NCBI GenBank assembly: GCA_014281115.1
Contig: JACONQ010000005.1
Location: 3,658,001 to 3,722,000 of the forward strand
Source of the DNA: Laburnicola sp. R22_1
Lineage: Eukaryota; Ascomycota; Dothideomycetes; Pleosporales; Didymosphaeriaceae
Direction of reading: 5' to 3'
Length of the DNA stretch: 64,000 bases
In this document: positions 62,700 to 64,000 of the stretch, one piece after another
Position numbering within the stretch: position 1 is the first letter of the stretch
Layout of the letters: the number at the start of each line of letters is the position of its first letter
The notes under the pieces: model-generated
The model's input: only the letters and a program-made list of their open reading frames with translations
What the model was told of the DNA's origin: nothing
The model's database searches: none
Made by a program: the position numbers and the translations under genes

Positions 62700-64000
62700 C
62701 GTACTTTGCACTCGAGTCGATTATTCCATCGAGTCGATTACTTTGCCAAGATCCCACTAAGTTCTGTACTATTCACAATAGTATAGAGTTAACACGAACT
62801 ATTTTCGATAGTCTAAATAGGCCAATCTATTTAGAATCTACTTCTACAGGCTGCCTACAGGTTATTTTGTTATGCCTAGTCTTGCCACAGCGTCTACAGC
62901 GCTGTTAAGTAGATTCGCCTTTATTAGCGCGCACCCTCTTCTTCGCCTCTTGCCCATTACTGCGCGCCCTAAACTCCTTTAGAGTGGCTAGCTACTGGCC
63001 CTCTTTAGCTGTGAGGACTCCTTTACGCTATACTCGCTTTCTTTTATGCAATTTATATCGTGTGGCGGCCTTATTAGTAGCTTAAAGTTTGGCGTTGCGT
63101 TTGGTTATTAACACTAAAGAATGCCCTATTAGCTTGGCGCCTTTAATAAGCTTTTCCACTACCTTAACTATATAAGTTAGGGAACTATCTACATGCCTTT
63201 AAATCCTCTACTTAACTAGCGTTAATTGCGACCTAAGTTTTATACTATTTCGCGGAGTTTATAACTCCTATATACTATCGCGAATAGTACAAAGTGGAGG
63301 CGTACGCAGGCGGACGTTAAGCTGCGATATTATAACTTCTAGGTTGTGGGGCACTAGGCCAGCACCTTAAAAGCCTCCTTTAATATTACTTTTAGTAATT
63401 AAAGCCTTAAAAGAGGCAATAAAGCAAGGTAGGAACTCGATTTTAGTAATGTGCGTGATGTGGTTACGCATTAGATTCTTGACTTAGCGCCTATACGCCT
63501 TTTTTAACGGCGCAAAACAACCCATATTAAGTGGCTGCAAGAGGTGCGACAAATGTAGAGGCATATAGAAAGTAATAATATTACTCTTTTTATAGTAATT
63601 CTAGAATTCGAGCAAGTTATAACTTTTATAGCCATTAATAATGAGCAAACATGCTCTACTAGTAGTACGCCTCTTTATATGCTTATTAAAGTGCTTTAGC
63701 CATTATAGACTAAGCTTATTTATTGTCTAGCCGTTCTTAGAGACTGCAATAACCTAATTATAAAGTATATCCTTCTTCTTATACTAGGCAGAGAGGTGGT
63801 GCTTGCCCCTAAAGATAATAAAGGGTGGGATTCACCACCCCATTACGTTAATACCTTAGATAACTATTATCCACTCCCTATTACCCTACTACACCTACTT
63901 TAGCTATCCTTAACACTTAGAGCCTATAACTACCACTCTAGTTAATATTATGTCCATTATAAAGCTAGACTCGTCGAAATTATAGGTGTCCTTATCTAGG
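62700..64000 (-). mobile_element. Fot1-like transposon, cut by the window end
   Basis: The left end has a tandem ATTATTCCATCGAGTCGATTA-type repeat (62713-62743). From about 62900 to the window edge the minus strand holds a RIP-altered Fot1-type transposase. Legible pieces are DTYNFDESSFIMDIIL (near 63970), IPPFIIFRGKHHLSA and a PLATT/GLFCAVKK stretch where relatives have HLLQPLDV...F-PLK. Many TAA/TAG codons interrupt it. The N-terminus and right end lie beyond 64000. Confidence 0.7.

Overview
This window reads as nuclear DNA of a filamentous ascomycete (Pezizomycotina; most likely a dothideomycete, possibly Pleosporales, by overall style only). The evidence is short 45-70 bp introns with GT...AG ends and CTAAC-like branch points, fungus-restricted protein families, and sharp switches between GC-balanced gene blocks and AT-rich blocks. 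In the AT-rich blocks every transposon frame is broken by TAA/TAG codons of the kind made by CpA->TpA change, which is the signature of repeat-induced point mutation (RIP).

Layout. 1-20.4 kb is a RIP-degraded nest. A Gypsy element (fragments at 2.15-3.5 and 16.0-17.7 kb) is split by a second Gypsy chromovirus on the minus strand (3505-15986). That chromovirus itself holds a 691-bp TRIM-like LTR element, a Tc1-like transposon and a Fot1/pogo-like transposon. A 46-bp minisatellite, a MITE and several copies of a ~120-bp inverted-terminal repeat family follow. 20.4-22.85 kb is a small GC-normal island with an intact five-exon rhodopsin-domain membrane-protein gene, bracketed by inverted copies of that family. 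23.2-49.4 kb is the main gene block: an intron-containing tRNA-Arg, a secreted protein, a single-pass membrane protein, a PHD-finger protein, a proline-rich protein, an ELO fatty-acid elongase, APC10, a Cys-rich copper P-type ATPase, a cupredoxin-like GPI protein and the histone-fold protein MHF2/CENP-X. 49.6-50.5 kb carries an AT-rich repeat (an inverted copy of one at 26.7 kb) interrupted by a SINE-like retroposon. 52.9-54.1 kb codes for a MIF-domain protein. 55.6-56.1 kb is the broken end of a surface-protein gene at the AT-rich border. 56.45-62.23 kb is a three-deep nest of pogo/Fot1-type DNA transposons, less mutated the deeper the layer, and 62.7-64 kb is part of another Fot1-like element.

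Functional links. The copper ATPase and the cupredoxin-like protein are neighbours on the same strand and both look copper-related. APC10 (ubiquitin ligase of the cell cycle) and MHF2 (DNA repair/kinetochore) are housekeeping genes, which shows that the block between the repeats is core genome. The transposons are almost all dead, and three families of small non-autonomous elements (TRIM, SINE-like, MITEs) sit in or beside genes. All exon joins were chosen by hand from splice signals and reading phase, not from transcripts.
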